In this document: positions 27,901 to 36,257 of the stretch, piece after piece | Numbering within the stretch: the first letter of the stretch is position 1 | Layout: each line of letters starts with the position of its first letter | NCBI RefSeq assembly: GCF_030814135.1 | Contig: NZ_JAUSUQ010000017.1 | Location: 1-57,429, forward strand | Source of the DNA: Caldalkalibacillus uzonensis | GTDB lineage: Bacteria; Bacillota; Bacilli; Caldalkalibacillales; Caldalkalibacillaceae | Length of the DNA: 57,429 nt | Reading direction: 5' to 3' | Position numbers and translations under genes: made by a program | The notes under the pieces: generated by a model | What the model was told of the DNA's origin: nothing | What the model saw: only the letters and a program-made list of their open reading frames with translations | The model's database searches: none

Positions 27901-28023
27901 GGTCACATCCGGCATCAGTTCCACGTTCAGCTTGGTGACGGCATAGCCGCCAACAACTAAAATCAGCGCCAGAAACAATCCAACAATGATTTTGCGCTTG
28001 ATTAAAACAGACAACCAGTTCAT
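24976..28023 (-). CDS. RND-family efflux transporter (AcrB/SwrC type)
   Basis: A 1015-aa inner-membrane transporter with 12 helices and two large extracellular loops. Start MNWLSVLIKRKIIVGLFLAL is typical; the first helix bundle contains GMMVDAAIVILESIYRKLQEG, whose Asp belongs to the proton-relay region, and the second half contains the counterpart GIVLNNAILLIDRTKQL. Gram-positive members such as SwrC export surfactants, fatty acids or drugs. ATG 28023 has AAAGGAG 8 bases upstream, better than the ATG at 28074. No membrane-fusion partner lies adjacent. It may be read from the upstream GntR/ABC operon, 114 bases away. Confidence 0.93.
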   Translation of the reverse strand: MNWLSVLIKRKIIVGLFLALILVVGGYAVTKLNVELMPDVTFDAAIVNVYAGEKPVLDMEEQITNPLEEQIASLQHVDSFTSTTSIGQTSITVMFEEGKGDEAFPELEAVVNRLKGEVPDVDEVYAFQFSMNSPFDYFLDLYGGSLDEMTVFAHDVLKPRLEALPEVREVQLLGTVQEEIVITLHEQRMRDYQVDAQQIIQLIPQEDQNVSLGEIDKDGQQVTLRWDTKLKTIEDLKKLPVPTAEGIIELDDMADIKIEQPEVIAAAWKNGDPNYISVQVGRSTQATDIDLSEAVRAEVQKMKEEGLINGFQLEELASKGEFIRSSIEDVTRNVLIGGVLAIAIVLLFLRHVRTTLIIGIAIPSSILLTFASMWFLDYSINMLTLIGLGLGIGMMVDAAIVILESIYRKLQEGFPRLQAVVEGTKEVATAVLASMLTTVVVFVPIGIMSGELGKIIVILSVVIVVTLLSSVLISFTVIPVLAHQWIKLKKNSTHSRESRLLNRYGTFIHWMAQKKRRRWSVVCLFFFVFVGSLFLLTQVPTTVMPDVYDRQAELLITLERGTTPAEQREIAEQLHLKMQKIDEVKDYMVVIFSSDMMYMFVNMTPEEEAVRAQDEINQDILQAIESLQEQYPIEASSTMGFAGMDAYPVQVKIKGHDLDQLLALSENIMNKLEQIEGLTEIQHSLGKMVEEQQMMIDEEKVTESGLLPSALRQQIQMAMSKQPIGHMYVNGTYLPIMLTNDQDINTAQDLEKMKIMTSLGEKAVGDFIQLEQISVPVEIDHDNGDRVVTVLANYEGEDLGSINRQVQAAIQELERPTGYSIELGGQLSQQMEAFTELLYIFLIALFLVYLVMAIQFNSLIHPVVVMSIIPLTLTGVILGLFITQQELSVMSGMGIVMLAGIVLNNAILLIDRTKQLRQQNMERGAALAEAGKNRMRPIFMTTLTTVAGMLPLALATGSSSAYQAPMATVVISGLLFATLITLILIPAVYMIAEDIIGWPKRWLAKRRTSGESVSS

Positions 28024-28137
28024 GTCACTGCTCCTTTTCCAGCATGATTTAAGGGTTGCGATGTTCTTTTTCATTGTAATGCCTTTTATTTTCCCAAGCC
28101 TCCGTCTGCGGAATGATTTTCCTCTCGTGCTGTGGTT

Positions 28138-28842
28138 TTATTGCCTGTTGGCTGGATGGATGGTCGCCCGCCTGATGACCAGCCACAGAGTGCCAAAAAA
28201 GAAGACACTCAGGGACAGACAGAGCATACTGATATGGGAAACAGGATCGACGAATACCCATTCAAACAAACGGATCAATGGGGCACGCAAAAAAGGTGTC
28301 ATGATCACGGCCATCCAAACAACCACAGCAGTCATCAGGGGAATCCAGCCGAAACGGTAATAGGCTGCACCAGCCAAGCCAAACAGGCTGAAAAGAAACA
28401 GGCCAATGACCAGATCCAAACTGAACATGGTGAGCATTTCATTATCCATAAAGGCATTAGACATTATAAAGGTCACATTAAACCGGTCAGACAGGTCAAA
28501 CCAACGGGCCAACAAGCCAAAAAACCAAACATACGCGCTAAGGGAAATGGCAGACAACACCACCAGCCCTAAGCTGCCCACAACGATGCCCCAGTAGTAA
28601 TGGTATCTGGTGATATTCATCCCTAAGATATAAGGCAATGTTTCCTTAACCATCAAAAACCCGCTGATACTGAGGTAAATATAGACAGCAAAGTTGCTGG
28701 AAACTCCAAAAGTGATGTCTGGCATGCTAACAGCCAGCACAAAACTCAGCACTGACACAGCGCACAAAATGCTCCAAAATATCACATAGCTATGCTTAAT
28801 ATCCAGCATATAAAGTTTAAGTACCGGTTTAAGGTTAGGCAT
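28138..28842 (-). CDS. ABC-type membrane subunit of a YtrA-type operon
   Basis: A 234-aa protein with six predicted membrane segments and short loops (MPNLKPVLKLYMLDIKHSYV at the start). It follows an ATPase and a GntR regulator of the YtrA type with an 8-base overlap, so it should be the permease partner. Such systems respond to cell-wall antibiotics such as bacitracin or vancomycin in Bacillus. I assign the role by context; sequence alone shows only a polytopic protein. Confidence 0.75.
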   Translation of the reverse strand: MPNLKPVLKLYMLDIKHSYVIFWSILCAVSVLSFVLAVSMPDITFGVSSNFAVYIYLSISGFLMVKETLPYILGMNITRYHYYWGIVVGSLGLVVLSAISLSAYVWFFGLLARWFDLSDRFNVTFIMSNAFMDNEMLTMFSLDLVIGLFLFSLFGLAGAAYYRFGWIPLMTAVVVWMAVIMTPFLRAPLIRLFEWVFVDPVSHISMLCLSLSVFFFGTLWLVIRRATIHPANRQ

Positions 28843-29728
28843 GCTCCTGCTCTCCCCTCTCCTGGCGGGTTGTTAAATAAATCATCAGTTTTTGAATGGG
28901 CACGGAGTCAATCTTAACCGCAGCGTGCCTTGCCTTGCGGGTGATTTCATCTGGTACATCTCCAAAAACAGCTACTTGTTTGGTACTTCCAAACGCTTCT
29001 GAGCAAATGATCTGCAAGCCTTGCGTTAACTCATCCACTGTCTCTCTCTCCCCACTGAAATAAAAGGCCCTTTCCCGGAGCGCCTCCGTCTCCTCGTGAA
29101 GTAAAACTTCTCCCTGATCAAGAATAAGAATGCCCTCAAACACTTTGCTCACTTCATCAATCAAGTGGGTCGATAAAATAATGGTGCGGGGATGCCGGGT
29201 ATAGTCTTCTAACAACAAATCATAAAACTGCTGCCGGTGAACCACATCCATGCCGATATAAGGTTCATCAAAAATGGTGACAGGCGCCCGGCTGGCCAGA
29301 CCGACAATCACTCCTAAAGCGGACTCCATTCCTTTGGACAAAGCTTTTACTTTCTTGTTCTCATCAAGCTCGAACTGATGGACCAGTTCCCCGGCAAAGT
29401 GCGGGTCCCACCCAGGGTAAGTCAAAGCGGCCAGTCCAATAATGTCGCGCACTTTTAAATTTTTCTTAAAATTACCGCTTTCCCGGATAAAACATAACTT
29501 GCGTAAAACCTGGGAATTTTCAAAGGGTTCTTCTCCGTCGATCAACACCTTACCACTGGTGGGAAAAAGATGGGCATTAATAAGGTGAAGCAAAGTGGTC
29601 TTGCCTGCCCCGTTACGCCCCAATAGTCCGTATATTTTCCCCGGCTCAAGGGTGGCCGCAATGCCCTGCAGCGCTATTTTCTTCCCATAGGCTTTAGTTA
29701 AATTCTGCAGTTCAATTTTGCCCGTCAT
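28835..29728 (-). CDS. ABC transporter ATPase, YtrB-like
   Basis: A 297-aa ATPase: Walker A GRNGAGKTT, a signature region that reads ALSKGMESALGVIVGLA, Walker B VTIFDEPYIGMD, switch His in ILSTHLIDE, then about 90 residues of C-terminal extension. The relaxed signature (SKGM for SGG) is common in this subgroup. Overlaps the GntR gene by 17 bases and the permease by 8. Confidence 0.88.
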   Translation of the reverse strand: MTGKIELQNLTKAYGKKIALQGIAATLEPGKIYGLLGRNGAGKTTLLHLINAHLFPTSGKVLIDGEEPFENSQVLRKLCFIRESGNFKKNLKVRDIIGLAALTYPGWDPHFAGELVHQFELDENKKVKALSKGMESALGVIVGLASRAPVTIFDEPYIGMDVVHRQQFYDLLLEDYTRHPRTIILSTHLIDEVSKVFEGILILDQGEVLLHEETEALRERAFYFSGERETVDELTQGLQIICSEAFGSTKQVAVFGDVPDEITRKARHAAVKIDSVPIQKLMIYLTTRQERGEQEHA

Positions 29729-30116
29729 CTTCCGTTGCTCCCTTCTGCTCTGTGCGTGACTCCCCTTTAATCATGGAGATCAGTTCCTCCACACCAATGT
29801 CCAGTTTTTTCGCCTCCTGCAGCATTGGCAAAACGTATTCATCAAAAAACTCCTGTTTCCGCTTACGAATGAGCTTGACCCTGGCTCCCTCTGCAACAAA
29901 CATGCCAATTCCCCTCTTCTTAAACAATATTCCTTCATCTACGAGCCTATTAATGCCTTTGGCCGCTGTGGCCGGATTAATGTGATAAAAAGCAGCAAAC
30001 TGGTTGGTGGAAGGTACTTGCTCACCTTCTTTAAAATTGCCTTTGATAATCTCGTCTTCAATGTTCTCTGCGATTTGAACAAAAATCGGTTTGTTTTCAT
30101 CCAATGTTGGCTTCAT
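29712..30116 (-). CDS. GntR-family repressor, YtrA type
   Basis: A 134-aa regulator with an N-terminal winged helix (FVQIAENIEDEIIKGNFKEGEQVPSTN region) and a short C-terminal dimerisation helix pair, lacking a large ligand domain, as in YtrA. ATG 30116 has AAGGGTG 6 bases upstream. First gene of its operon, behind a near-consensus promoter and a perfect palindrome, so it should repress its own transcription until an envelope signal relieves it. Confidence 0.9.
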   Translation of the reverse strand: MKPTLDENKPIFVQIAENIEDEIIKGNFKEGEQVPSTNQFAAFYHINPATAAKGINRLVDEGILFKKRGIGMFVAEGARVKLIRKRKQEFFDEYVLPMLQEAKKLDIGVEELISMIKGESRTEQKGATEDDGQN

Positions 30117-30127
30117 ATTAGACACCC

Positions 30128-30187
30128 TTACATAAGTGGTTAATTATTTATGTAATGAAGTATAAATGTAGATGTAAAGAATGTCAA
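30128..30187 (-). promoter_or_regulatory. Promoter and operator of the YtrA-type operon
   Basis: TTGACA (30182-30187) and TATACT (30159-30164) are exactly 17 bp apart on the minus strand. The palindrome TTACATAA-N12-TTATGTAA (30128-30155) starts four bases after the -10, the right place for a repressor. Confidence 0.85.
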
Positions 30188-30197
30188 CATAAATATG

Positions 30198-30232
30198 AAA
30201 AAAACAGCTTCTAACTATAACGTCAGAAGCTG
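30198..30232 (-). terminator. Terminator of the korAB operon
   Basis: CAGCTTCT (30205-30212) pairs with AGAAGCTG (30225-30232); on the minus strand the stem is followed by seven U. It lies 11 bases from the -35 of the next promoter. Confidence 0.88.
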
Positions 30233-30295
30233 CTGTCTGGAAACAAGCTATTGAAGTCAAGGACCACATGAAATGTAACCAAAATGGCCAAGCTG

Positions 30296-31156
30296 TTATT
30301 TAAATTCAGACCATAACTGCTGCAAACGTGCATCATCTCTGACCAAATTTTGTTCAGCAATAGGCTGGTCAGGGTAATCAGTCAAAAAAGTATGGTATGC
30401 TGGCCGGTCCTCTTTGTAGATAATGCCCTGTACCAACCCTTGACGCTCCAGGACAGTGGCATAAGCTTGGGCCAGATCATGTGGATCATAATCCTCCATT
30501 TGCTTCAGATCAAGCAAATGTTCTTTGAAGTAATCATAGGTATTCACCTTGTTGTACGTGACGCAGGGGCTAAAAACGTTGATCAAAGCAAAGCCTTCGT
30601 GCTCCATACCCTGCTGGATCAATTCAGTCAGCCGTTTAATATCCCCTGCAAATGCCTGAGCGACGAAACTGGCCCCTGCACCTAAAGCCAGTTCTAAGGG
30701 TTTCACCTCACGCTCTCCCGCTCCTTCCGGAGATGTTTTGGTCACAAAACCTTGGCGGCTGGTAGGCGAGGTTTGTCCTTTGGTCAGTCCATAAATTTGA
30801 TTATCCATCACCACGTAGGTGATGTCCACGTTGCGGCGGGCTGCGTGGACAAAGTGTCCGGCACCAATGCCATATCCATCCCCATCTCCGCCTGCCGCAA
30901 TCACCTTCAGATTCCGATTCACCAGTTTTACGGCTTGAGCCACCGGTAAGGAACGCCCATGTAAAGTGTGAAAACCGTAACAACGCATGTATTCGGATAC
31001 TTTCCCTGAACAGCCGATTCCCGTGATAACCGCCACTTGATGAGGCTCAAGCCCCAAACCCAAACAGGCACGCTGTATGCCAGCCATGACAGAATAATGT
31101 CCGCAGCCTGGACACCATGTAGGTGTATCTCCTTTGAATTCCTTTAACTTGGCCAT
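30296..31156 (-). CDS. korB: 2-oxoacid:ferredoxin oxidoreductase beta subunit
   Basis: A 286-aa subunit binding thiamine diphosphate and an iron-sulfur cluster: CPGCGHYSV near the N-terminus and GDGDGYGIGAGHF with NQIYGLTKGQTSPTS. With the fused alpha/gamma subunit it converts a 2-oxoacid, most likely 2-oxoglutarate, into acyl-CoA, reducing ferredoxin. This two-subunit form is common in Bacillaceae. It starts two bases after the stop of the alpha gene. Confidence 0.92.
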   Translation of the reverse strand: MAKLKEFKGDTPTWCPGCGHYSVMAGIQRACLGLGLEPHQVAVITGIGCSGKVSEYMRCYGFHTLHGRSLPVAQAVKLVNRNLKVIAAGGDGDGYGIGAGHFVHAARRNVDITYVVMDNQIYGLTKGQTSPTSRQGFVTKTSPEGAGEREVKPLELALGAGASFVAQAFAGDIKRLTELIQQGMEHEGFALINVFSPCVTYNKVNTYDYFKEHLLDLKQMEDYDPHDLAQAYATVLERQGLVQGIIYKEDRPAYHTFLTDYPDQPIAEQNLVRDDARLQQLWSEFK

Positions 31157-31158
31157 GA

Positions 31159-32901
31159 TTAAACAACCTCCTTCACCAGCTGATGATAATGCTGCATAAT
31201 GTCTGCTTTAGTAAAAGGATCACCGTCAGCTTTACAGATTTTGTGGATTTTGTGACCGATCTGCAATTCTTTAGCCAGCAGACCAGCCAGTTGTCCACTC
31301 CAGTTATTTTCCACCACCACGATTTTTTCAGCTTGGCGGGCCAGTTCAGACAAACCTTCTGCTTGGAAAGGATACAGCACTTTGATGTGGGCCAAACCTG
31401 CATCTTCACCCTGATCTTGAAGATCCTTTACCACTTCTGTCAGCACACCTCGGGTTGAACCAAAACCCACAAATAAAGTCTGGACACTCCTTTCCTCCCC
31501 ACCTATGAATTCATAGCCTCTCATCTTAAACTGGGTTAACTTGCCCAGGCGTTTGTTCATCATGGCCTGCCGCATTTCAGGCAGTTCAGTAATATGCCCC
31601 GTCTCACTGTGTTCATTGGAATTGGCCGGGTGAACACCACCCCGCTGTCCAGGAATGGCCCGGGGCGAGATTCCGTCTTCAGTCAGGCGGTAACGTTTGA
31701 AATGAAACTCACCCAGCGCTTCCAATTCTGCCTCGCTCAACAATTTGCCCCTGTCAATCGGCTCAAAGTGTTCGGCTCTGAAATCCGGACAGGTTTGTTT
31801 GTTGAGGGACAAAACCAGATCTAAAGCAACGATCACCGGACACTGGTAGCGTTCAGCCAAATTAAAGGCGAGAGAAGCCATGGTCAGGCATTCTTCCACT
31901 GTACTGGGAGCCAGGACAATGCGCGGAATATCCCCGTGCCCCGCATAAAGCATGGTATTCAGGTCACCCTGTTCATATTTGGTCGGCAATCCTGTTCCCG
32001 GGCCTCCCCGCTGGGAGTTAACAATGACAACTGGTGTCTCTGATATGCCAGCCAGGCCGATAGCTTCAGTTTTCAGGGAAAAGCCAGGTCCTGAAGTACT
32101 GGTTAAGGCCCGCACACCGGCATATCCGGCACCTATGGCCATCAAAATTCCAGCCAGTTCATCTTCGGCCTGAACCGCCACGCCGCCCACTTTGGGCAAA
32201 TGGCTTTTCATATACTCCATTATTTCTGAAGCCGGTGTGATGGGATAGGCGGAGAGAAAGCGACATCCGGCAGCAATGGCACCAAAAGCAAAAGCTTCGT
32301 TTCCTGAAAGCAGGGCCTGATCTTGGGACTGGACCGGGGCAAGTTGAAAGGGGCTAAGTCCCAATTGCTGCACGTGTTCATAGCCCGCTTTCAAGGCGCT
32401 AATATTCAAGTCTACCAACGCCTGCCCTTTGCGCAAAAACTTCTTCTCCACCAAAGGTTTAAAAAGCTCATAGTGCAGGCCCATCAAGTAAGCAGCGGCA
32501 CCCAGGGCAACCATGTTGCGAATAATTTTGTTACCCAGCTCCTCAGCCAGGCGCGTAAAGTTAACATAAAGCACAGTGCAACCGTCTGCCTCTGCCACCT
32601 TCTCCTCTTGGTTGGTTGCCATTAAAACGTAACCACCAGCTGACATAGCGGAGATATTATGCTCGTATGATTCCTGGTCCAAGGCGACTAATATGTCTGT
32701 TGTATCACCCCAATAATATACTTTGTCACAGCTGGCCCTAATGTGATAATAGGTATGTCCTCCTTTTATTCTGGATGCAAAATGCTTGTAGGAGGCGATT
32801 TGATAGCCCTGTTGCATGAGTGTAACCGCCAAAACTTCTCCCGTGCTGTCAATCCCTTCCCCTTGCTGTCCACCAATCTTGAAAGTGATTTCAGTTTTCA
32901 T
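31159..32901 (-). CDS. korA: 2-oxoacid:ferredoxin oxidoreductase alpha subunit, gamma-alpha fusion
   Basis: A 580-aa protein: gamma domain first (ITFKIGGQQGEGIDSTGEVL, about 1-190), then the alpha pyrimidine-binding domain (SAYPITPASEIMEYMKSHLP, AEDELAGILMAIGAGYAG) and a C-terminal transketolase-like domain. ATG 32901 follows GGAAGGGG. Oxygen sensitivity differs among such enzymes; aerobic Bacillaceae carry them beside or in place of 2-oxoglutarate dehydrogenase. Substrate is inferred. Confidence 0.92.
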   Translation of the reverse strand: MKTEITFKIGGQQGEGIDSTGEVLAVTLMQQGYQIASYKHFASRIKGGHTYYHIRASCDKVYYWGDTTDILVALDQESYEHNISAMSAGGYVLMATNQEEKVAEADGCTVLYVNFTRLAEELGNKIIRNMVALGAAAYLMGLHYELFKPLVEKKFLRKGQALVDLNISALKAGYEHVQQLGLSPFQLAPVQSQDQALLSGNEAFAFGAIAAGCRFLSAYPITPASEIMEYMKSHLPKVGGVAVQAEDELAGILMAIGAGYAGVRALTSTSGPGFSLKTEAIGLAGISETPVVIVNSQRGGPGTGLPTKYEQGDLNTMLYAGHGDIPRIVLAPSTVEECLTMASLAFNLAERYQCPVIVALDLVLSLNKQTCPDFRAEHFEPIDRGKLLSEAELEALGEFHFKRYRLTEDGISPRAIPGQRGGVHPANSNEHSETGHITELPEMRQAMMNKRLGKLTQFKMRGYEFIGGEERSVQTLFVGFGSTRGVLTEVVKDLQDQGEDAGLAHIKVLYPFQAEGLSELARQAEKIVVVENNWSGQLAGLLAKELQIGHKIHKICKADGDPFTKADIMQHYHQLVKEVV

Positions 32902-32937
32902 CCTGCCTTCCCCTTCCTTTGTTTGATTTGAACTGAC

Positions 32938-33085
32938 AACTGTATTAGTTTTCACTACAGAACAAGTAGTACAGATTGCCCATTAATTCCGGTTCTGTGC
33001 TGTTTGATTATGATTATACCAAAGATCGATTATATTGAAAAATAAAACTGTATTAAATAATTTTAATCTTTGTACTAATACAGTT
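32938..33085 (-). promoter_or_regulatory. korAB promoter with three ACTGTATTA elements
   Basis: The 345 bases between korA and the DMT gene hold a minus-strand promoter, TTTTCA (33036-33041), 17 bp, TATAAT (33013-33018). AACTGTATTA occurs at 32938-32947 and 33046-33055, and its exact complement TAATACAGTT at 33076-33085. The last two form a perfect 10-bp inverted repeat 20 bp apart just upstream of the -35; the first is in the transcribed leader. Probable binding sites of an unidentified regulator. Confidence 0.6.
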
Positions 33086-33172
33086 GGCATTTTGCTCTCC
33101 TGTCCTATAACACACCTTATCTGGTAATAGACTCTCATCGGGCGAAATAATCAAGGTCTTAATCAGCATAAC

Positions 33173-33198
33173 AAGCCACCCCGTGACGGGAGTGGCTT
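33173..33198. terminator. Terminator after the DMT transporter gene
   Basis: AAGCCACCCCGT and ACGGGAGTGGCTT form a stem of about 12 bp with one mismatch. The plus-strand side is followed by TTTTGTT, the minus-strand side by TTGTTAT. Confidence 0.65.
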
Positions 33199-33246
33199 TT
33201 GTTATTCACGCTTGCCCCAACAACTATTAATAACGCTGTTTTGGGA

Positions 33247-34188
33247 CTACGCCGATGTAAGCTTTTTAGGTTCTTTCTCCGGGCTGTGTATATTTGTACT
33301 TACAGCAACCAAAAATACGCTGGTAATGACCATCAGCATTCCTATCATCTGCTTCCAGGTAATTGTTGAACCGTAAAGTGCAACTGCAATCCATGATGCA
33401 TTAATGGGTACCAGATTCATAAACATGCTCGCTTGACTTGCCCCTATGTCATGTACTCCTTTATTCCAGAGAAAAAAGGCTGCAACCGTGGCAAATATAA
33501 TCATATACATCATTTCCAGCCAAGCCTGAACGGACATCAGCGGAACACTTTTCCATCCACCTTCAAACACCGACCATATGAACAAGCCGACAGAGCCCAC
33601 GATGGTGGTAAAAGTCGTTGTTAATAAGGGCGGGGTACCCCTCATCACCACTTTTCCAATCAAACCATGGACAACCCAGCTTACCAAAGCCATGATAAAC
33701 AGCAGATCACCAACATTGAACGAAAGGGAGAGCAACGTGCGCTGTGAACCTTGTGTCACCACCAGAAGGACCCCTGTCAACGATAACAGTAGCCCTATAC
33801 CCAGACGCAGATGCCATGGTTCTTTTAAAAACAGGACTGCACCCAAGGTCATAAACACAGGGGTGGTAGCCATAATCAACGAACCATTAATAGCAGATGT
33901 ATAGTTTAGTGCAAAAAAGAAAAATGTATTGTAAGCAAAAATACCGGTAAGGGCCATGAGCAACAACCCTGCCCATCGCTGTTTAATCTCTTTGAAGTTC
34001 CATTCTGATCTGTACAAACTGATGAATAACAAAATAAGCCCTGCTGTACCGAAACGGATGGCAGCCGCTGTAATGGGAGGAATTTCGGTAATCACGTGTT
34101 GAGCAGCTGGAAAAGTGCCTCCCCAAAACAGAGGTACGAATAGCATTAAGAGATAAATTTTCCAGTAAGATTGAGTCTCCGTTTTCAA
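33247..34188 (-). CDS. DMT-superfamily permease, EamA type
   Basis: A 313-aa protein of ten membrane helices in two EamA repeats (FVPLFWGGTFPAAQHVI in the first; VSWVVHGLIGKVV opens the second). Such carriers export amino acids or metabolites. TTG start at 34188 has AAAGGGAG about 9 bases upstream. It follows the GntR/FCD regulator by 49 bases on the same strand, so the regulator probably controls it; the substrate is unknown. Confidence 0.88.
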   Translation of the reverse strand: MKTETQSYWKIYLLMLFVPLFWGGTFPAAQHVITEIPPITAAAIRFGTAGLILLFISLYRSEWNFKEIKQRWAGLLLMALTGIFAYNTFFFFALNYTSAINGSLIMATTPVFMTLGAVLFLKEPWHLRLGIGLLLSLTGVLLVVTQGSQRTLLSLSFNVGDLLFIMALVSWVVHGLIGKVVMRGTPPLLTTTFTTIVGSVGLFIWSVFEGGWKSVPLMSVQAWLEMMYMIIFATVAAFFLWNKGVHDIGASQASMFMNLVPINASWIAVALYGSTITWKQMIGMLMVITSVFLVAVSTNIHSPEKEPKKLTSA

Positions 34189-34237
34189 GTGATCAACTCC
34201 CTTTTATCTTCTACCCAAAATGAGACAAGTCCCAAGG

Positions 34238-34909
34238 TCAGGACGAAACCAAGCGGTACACTTCATTCATCGGCCGGAGCCAATTTTGTCTCATGGCCAA
34301 GGCAGCCTTCTCCTTATCTCTTTCCTCTAGCGCACCGATTATCAGTTCGTGCTCTTTTATCGAGCTTGAGGTTGAGGCTGACGGTTGTTTTAAAAAAATA
34401 TATTTAAAGCGTCGGCTGTGCAACTGCAGGATAGCTATGAAATCGGAGATATAAGGATTATCTGCTGTATCTACAATGAGGTGATGAAAGGCCTCGTCTA
34501 TTTCCATCGCTTGATATGGCTGCCCACTGTGAATAGCCTGTTCGTACAATTTATTTAAGTCCTTTAATTCTTCAATCTGCTTTTCTTGGATCACATTAAC
34601 GGCTTCCTCTGCAGCTAAAGCTTGAAGGGTTGCCAAAGGGGGATAAATTTTAAGAACATCTTCTTTCGATACTTCTGTAACCTTTGTTTCCCGTCCTCTG
34701 TGCATCTTGACAAATCCCTGAGCTTCTAGGAGCTGTAGTGCTTCCCTGACTGGAGTGCGGCTGATTCCTAAAGCCTCAGCTATTTCTGCATCATACAGTT
34801 TCTCTCCAGGTTCGAGTGTTCCGTCGATGATCCAGCGCTGCAATTGATTAAATGCTTTCTCCTTGGCTGTCATCTGAATTGGGGAGCGATAATCTTTAGG
34901 AATGGGCAT
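34238..34909 (-). CDS. GntR-family regulator with FCD domain
   Basis: A 223-aa regulator: winged helix with DAEIAEALGISRTPVREALQ and a helical FCD ligand domain from about residue 85 that includes metal-ligand type histidines (EIDEAFHHLI). FCD regulators usually bind small carboxylic acids or amino acids. ATG 34909 has GAGGTG 6 bases upstream. It lies before the DMT permease on the same transcript and behind a palindrome overlapping its own -10. Confidence 0.9.
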   Translation of the reverse strand: MPIPKDYRSPIQMTAKEKAFNQLQRWIIDGTLEPGEKLYDAEIAEALGISRTPVREALQLLEAQGFVKMHRGRETKVTEVSKEDVLKIYPPLATLQALAAEEAVNVIQEKQIEELKDLNKLYEQAIHSGQPYQAMEIDEAFHHLIVDTADNPYISDFIAILQLHSRRFKYIFLKQPSASTSSSIKEHELIIGALEERDKEKAALAMRQNWLRPMNEVYRLVSS

Positions 34910-34926
34910 ATTACACACCTCATTAA

Positions 34927-34970
34927 TTCTGATTTATCAGAAATATATCGCATATGAATACAAATGTCAA
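34927..34970 (-). promoter_or_regulatory. Promoter and palindromic operator of the GntR/DMT operon
   Basis: TTGACA (34965-34970), 17 bp, TATATT (34942-34947) on the minus strand. The perfect palindrome TTCTGATTTATCAGAA (34927-34942) touches the -10, consistent with autorepression. Confidence 0.82.
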
Positions 34971-35009
34971 TCATAAGTATGGTAAACTTTTTTCCACTAA
35001 ATGAATGAA

Positions 35010-35036
35010 GCCGTTGACCTCACAAGAGTCAACGGC
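35010..35036 (-). terminator. Terminator of the argCJBD operon
   Basis: GCCGTTGAC (35010-35018) and GTCAACGGC (35028-35036) make a perfect 9-bp stem shortly after the argD stop. The tail on the minus strand is T-rich but interrupted (TTCATTCATTT). Confidence 0.7.
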
Positions 35037-35045
35037 CTCAGTGTC

Positions 35046-36257
35046 CTACACACATTCCTCTAATACATTTAACATGTGATCTATTTCTGCTGTTGATGTG
35101 GTTAACGGCGGCAAAATCCGTACCACATCCGGCCCGGCCAAAAGCAGTAGGACCTTTTTGTCGCGGGCAGCATCCACCACAGCCTTGGCTTGTCCTTCTG
35201 CCACTAAAATTCCTTGCAACAGCCCTTTGCCCCGTACTTCTTTAATCGCTGGCTTCGATTTGGCCAACACCGTTAAACCGTCACTTAAATACTGTGCCAA
35301 CTCCTGTACACCGGGCAAGAAAGAAGGCTTGAGCATTTCGGTCAACGTGGCAAGCCCTGCACTGGCAGCCAATGGATTGCCCCCAAAAGTGCTGCCGTGG
35401 CTTCCCGGAGTAAAAGCTTGGGCCACATGGGCTTTGGCCAACAAAGCACCAATGGGAAAACCGGAGCCCAGCCCTTTAGCCAGCGTAATCACGTCCGGCT
35501 CAATCCCGTATTGTTCATAGGCAAACAAAGTGCCGGTGCGCCCCATGCCGGTCTGCACTTCATCCACCATGAACAACAACTGGTGTTCCTGACACAAATG
35601 CGCTAAGGCCTGAACCCATTCCGGATTGGCCGGAACAACGCCTCCTTCCCCTTGCACCAGTTCCAGCAGGACGGCACAGGTGTGCTCACCAGCCACTTCT
35701 TCCAGGGCATTAAGATCATTGTAAGGAAGATAACGAAACCCCGCTGGCAGGGGATCAAAGTCCTGTTGGACCTTCTCCTGGCCTGTTGCTGTTAAGGTGG
35801 CCAATGTACGTCCATGAAACGATTGTTTGAAGGTCACAATCTCGTATTTTTCAGTCTTCTTGACCTGTTTTGCATACTTGCGTGCCAGCTTAATAGCCGC
35901 CTCGTTTGCCTCTGCTCCGCTGTTGCAGAAAAAAACCTGGTCCGCACAACTGTAATCCGCCAAAGCTTGGGCCAGTTGTTCTTGCACGGGAATATGATAT
36001 AAATTGGAACAATGCCACAACATGTCCAATTGATTTTGTACCGCCTCTTTGATCACTGGCGGAACATGGCCCAAATTACAAACTGCTAAACCGGAAGTAA
36101 AGTCCAAATAGCGCTCCCCTTGCTCATCCCACACATAGGAGCCTTCTCCCCTGACAATGCTAAGTGGAAAGCGCTGATAAACCTGCATCAAGGGCCTTTG
36201 CACGTCCCGCTGCCCCGACTGAGCTGAATCATGGGCTGTATTTGCTGGCTTAACCAT
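35046..36257 (-). CDS. argD: Acetylornithine aminotransferase
   Basis: A 403-aa PLP enzyme converting N-acetylglutamate semialdehyde to N-acetylornithine. PLP-site features: FFCNSGAEANEAAIKLAR, the Asp of MVDEVQTGMGRTG and the lysine of ITLAKGLGSGFPIGA. The first 25 residues (up to RPLMQVYQR) extend the usual start. Its ATG overlaps the argB stop by 8 bases. Fourth gene of argCJBD. Confidence 0.95.
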   Translation of the reverse strand: MVKPANTAHDSAQSGQRDVQRPLMQVYQRFPLSIVRGEGSYVWDEQGERYLDFTSGLAVCNLGHVPPVIKEAVQNQLDMLWHCSNLYHIPVQEQLAQALADYSCADQVFFCNSGAEANEAAIKLARKYAKQVKKTEKYEIVTFKQSFHGRTLATLTATGQEKVQQDFDPLPAGFRYLPYNDLNALEEVAGEHTCAVLLELVQGEGGVVPANPEWVQALAHLCQEHQLLFMVDEVQTGMGRTGTLFAYEQYGIEPDVITLAKGLGSGFPIGALLAKAHVAQAFTPGSHGSTFGGNPLAASAGLATLTEMLKPSFLPGVQELAQYLSDGLTVLAKSKPAIKEVRGKGLLQGILVAEGQAKAVVDAARDKKVLLLLAGPDVVRILPPLTTSTAEIDHMLNVLEECV

